Below are positions 4,255-5,452 of a DNA stretch of 5,452 nucleotides, in pieces (the stretch's first letter is position 1; each line of letters starts with the position of its first letter). The DNA comes from Smithella sp. (GTDB lineage Bacteria > Desulfobacterota > Syntrophia > Syntrophales > Smithellaceae): the NCBI GenBank assembly GCA_012797505.1, contig JAAZOZ010000143.1, positions 1-5,452 of the forward strand, in the 5' to 3' direction. The translations under genes were made by a program, and so were the position numbers. The notes under the pieces were generated by a model. That model saw nothing but the letters and a program-made list of their open reading frames with translations, was not told where the DNA came from and made no database searches.

Positions 4255-5452
4255 GCGCCAAAGACCTGCCCTGGCAGATTGCCTGGCAAAAGGATCGGTG
4301 TACCCTGTGCGGCCGTTGCACAACCGTCTGCCCGGTGCGGGCCATCGAACTGGGCGTCCACCGCAAACGCGCGCTCACGACGCCGGTCGGTCTGGAGAGC
4401 CGTCCCGCCAATCTGTTTTCCGTGTACCACGGCATCGATCAGCGCACCGATCCGGCCCATGCCTGCGTGGGCTGCGGCATGTGTACGCTGGTCTGCCCCA
4501 ACAACGCCATCGTCCCCCTGCGCGCCGATGAAACCGACAAACTGCGCTTTCACGTCAACCAGGGCGGCGAAGCGAGGCGACGGGGCGGCCGGAGAAACGC
4601 TCCGGAAAGCGTGCTCGACCAGATCAAGTTTGTCCGCATTTCCATGCTGACCGACCCGGCGCTCGACGCCGGACGACATGAATTTGAGCTGCGGACCCTG
4701 CTGGGAAGAATCCTGCCGCCGGAGCGGATGCTCCAGGCCGGCCGTGAAAACGGCTGGATGCCGCCCGTTCGCGAGATTTATCCGATGATCATCGGCGGCA
4801 TGTCGTTTGGCGCGCTCTCCCCGAACATGTGGGAAGGTCTGCAGATGGGCGTGGCGTATCTGAACGAGGAGATGGGCATGCCGGTCCGTATCTGCACCGG
4901 CGAGGGCGGCTGCCCGCCCCGGCTGCTCAAGTCGCGCTTTCTGAAATACGTCATCCTGCAGATCGCCAGCGGCTATTTCGGCTGGGATGAAATCATCCAC
5001 AACCTGCCGCAGATGAAGGAAGACCCCTGCGCCATTGAAATCAAGTACGGACAGGGGGCGAAGCCCGGTGACGGCGGTCTTTTGATGTGGTACAAGGTCA
5101 ACCGGCTGATTGCCGCGATTCGCGGCGTCCCGCAGGGCATCAGCCTTCCCAGCCCGCCGACGCACCAGACCAAGTATTCGATTGAGGAAGCCGTGGCCAA
5201 GATGATCCAGTCCATGTCCATGGCGTGGGGCTTCCGCGTGCCGGTGTATCCGAAAATCTCGGCCACCAGCACCACGCTGGCCGTGCTCAACAATCTGACC
5301 CGCAATCCGTACGCGGCCGGACTCGCCATCGACGGCGAGGACGGAGGCACGGGCGCGGCCTACAATGTTTCCATGAACCACATGGGACACCCCATCGCCA
5401 GCAACCTGCGCGACGCCTACCTGACGCTGGTGAAGCTGGGCAAACAAAACGA
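4218..5452 (+). CDS. Glutamate synthase, ferredoxin/FMN-domain subunit (GltB2-type), 3' partial
   Basis: The frame is open for 411 codons to the window edge with no stop. This subunit is expected to convert 2-oxoglutarate plus the ammonia channelled from its partner into glutamate on FMN, with electrons fed through Fe-S clusters. Two 4Fe-4S ferredoxin motifs lie at the N-terminus: C28-x2-C31-x2-C34-x3-CP (28-39) and C83-x2-C86-x2-C89-x3-CP (83-94). An Arg-rich linker (about 116-128) precedes the synthase barrel, with GGMSFGALS (193-201), CTGEGG (226-231), IKYGQGAKPGDGG (275-287), SPPTHQTKYSIEEA (312-325) and DGEDGGTGA (372-380). These correspond to the MSFGALS, NTGEGG, QGAKPGEGG and DGGTGA signatures of the family. 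The Cys triplet of the 3Fe-4S cluster would lie beyond the window. This is the archaeal-type domain order rather than the large bacterial GltB. Remaining subunits (GltB3-like, and an NAD(P)H or ferredoxin partner) are probably downstream. Confidence 0.9.
   Translation, partial: MEPVGHIAPSTLSAKDLPWQIAWQKDRCTLCGRCTTVCPVRAIELGVHRKRALTTPVGLESRPANLFSVYHGIDQRTDPAHACVGCGMCTLVCPNNAIVPLRADETDKLRFHVNQGGEARRRGGRRNAPESVLDQIKFVRISMLTDPALDAGRHEFELRTLLGRILPPERMLQAGRENGWMPPVREIYPMIIGGMSFGALSPNMWEGLQMGVAYLNEEMGMPVRICTGEGGCPPRLLKSRFLKYVILQIASGYFGWDEIIHNLPQMKEDPCAIEIKYGQGAKPGDGGLLMWYKVNRLIAAIRGVPQGISLPSPPTHQTKYSIEEAVAKMIQSMSMAWGFRVPVYPKISATSTTLAVLNNLTRNPYAAGLAIDGEDGGTGAAYNVSMNHMGHPIASNLRDAYLTLVKLGKQN

Noticed and set aside
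4251..5447. A 398-codon open frame on the minus strand opposite the synthase subunit
   Set aside because: It lies exactly antisense to a well-supported gene, is rich in His, Arg, Ala and Gly as expected for the shadow of a GC-rich gene, and shows no family motif.
1..5452. CRISPR array, insertion sequence, phage or defence system
   Set aside because: No regularly spaced repeats, transposase, integrase or defence-type proteins were seen. A tRNA is present, but no attachment-site duplication or integrase accompanies it.

Overview
The window looks like a chromosomal segment from an anaerobic deltaproteobacterium-type bacterium (Desulfobacterota, perhaps a syntroph or sulfate-reducer relative). 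This placement is inference. It rests on moderate-to-high GC, a NifA-like sigma-54 activator, a PII protein of the type seen in anaerobes, and an archaeal-type glutamate synthase made of separate subunits with a ferredoxin-containing synthase subunit. No species can be named from the sequence alone.

Layout. Positions 1-242 hold the N-terminus of a minus-strand membrane sensor protein that runs off the left edge. Positions 243-550 are a non-coding divergent region rich in inverted repeats. A near-perfect sigma-54 (-24/-12) promoter follows at 551-566. It reads into a tRNA-Gln(CTG) gene (635-708) and, 28 bp later, a PII signalling protein gene (737-1078). After a gap with a weak terminator-like hairpin and a dyad, a GTG-started gene (1274-2806) encodes a 510-residue GAF-AAA+-Fis activator of sigma-54 RNA polymerase. 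A 317-bp non-coding region (2807-3123) carries a second sigma-54 promoter (3071-3086). It drives a class II glutamine amidotransferase subunit of glutamate synthase (3124-4254). The next gene overlaps it by 37 bp and encodes a ferredoxin/FMN-type glutamate synthase subunit (4218 to the right edge, incomplete).

How it may work together (inference). The window reads as a compact nitrogen-control module: the PII protein senses 2-oxoglutarate and ATP/ADP, the GAF-AAA+ protein activates sigma-54 promoters, and the output is glutamate synthase. Both sigma-54 promoters have, 108-138 bp upstream of the predicted start sites, a TTGT-N11-ACAA dyad that could be the binding site of the activator encoded between them. 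The most unusual points are a tRNA-Gln that appears to sit in a sigma-54-driven transcript with a PII gene, and a PII T-loop that lacks both usual tyrosines, including the uridylylated one.
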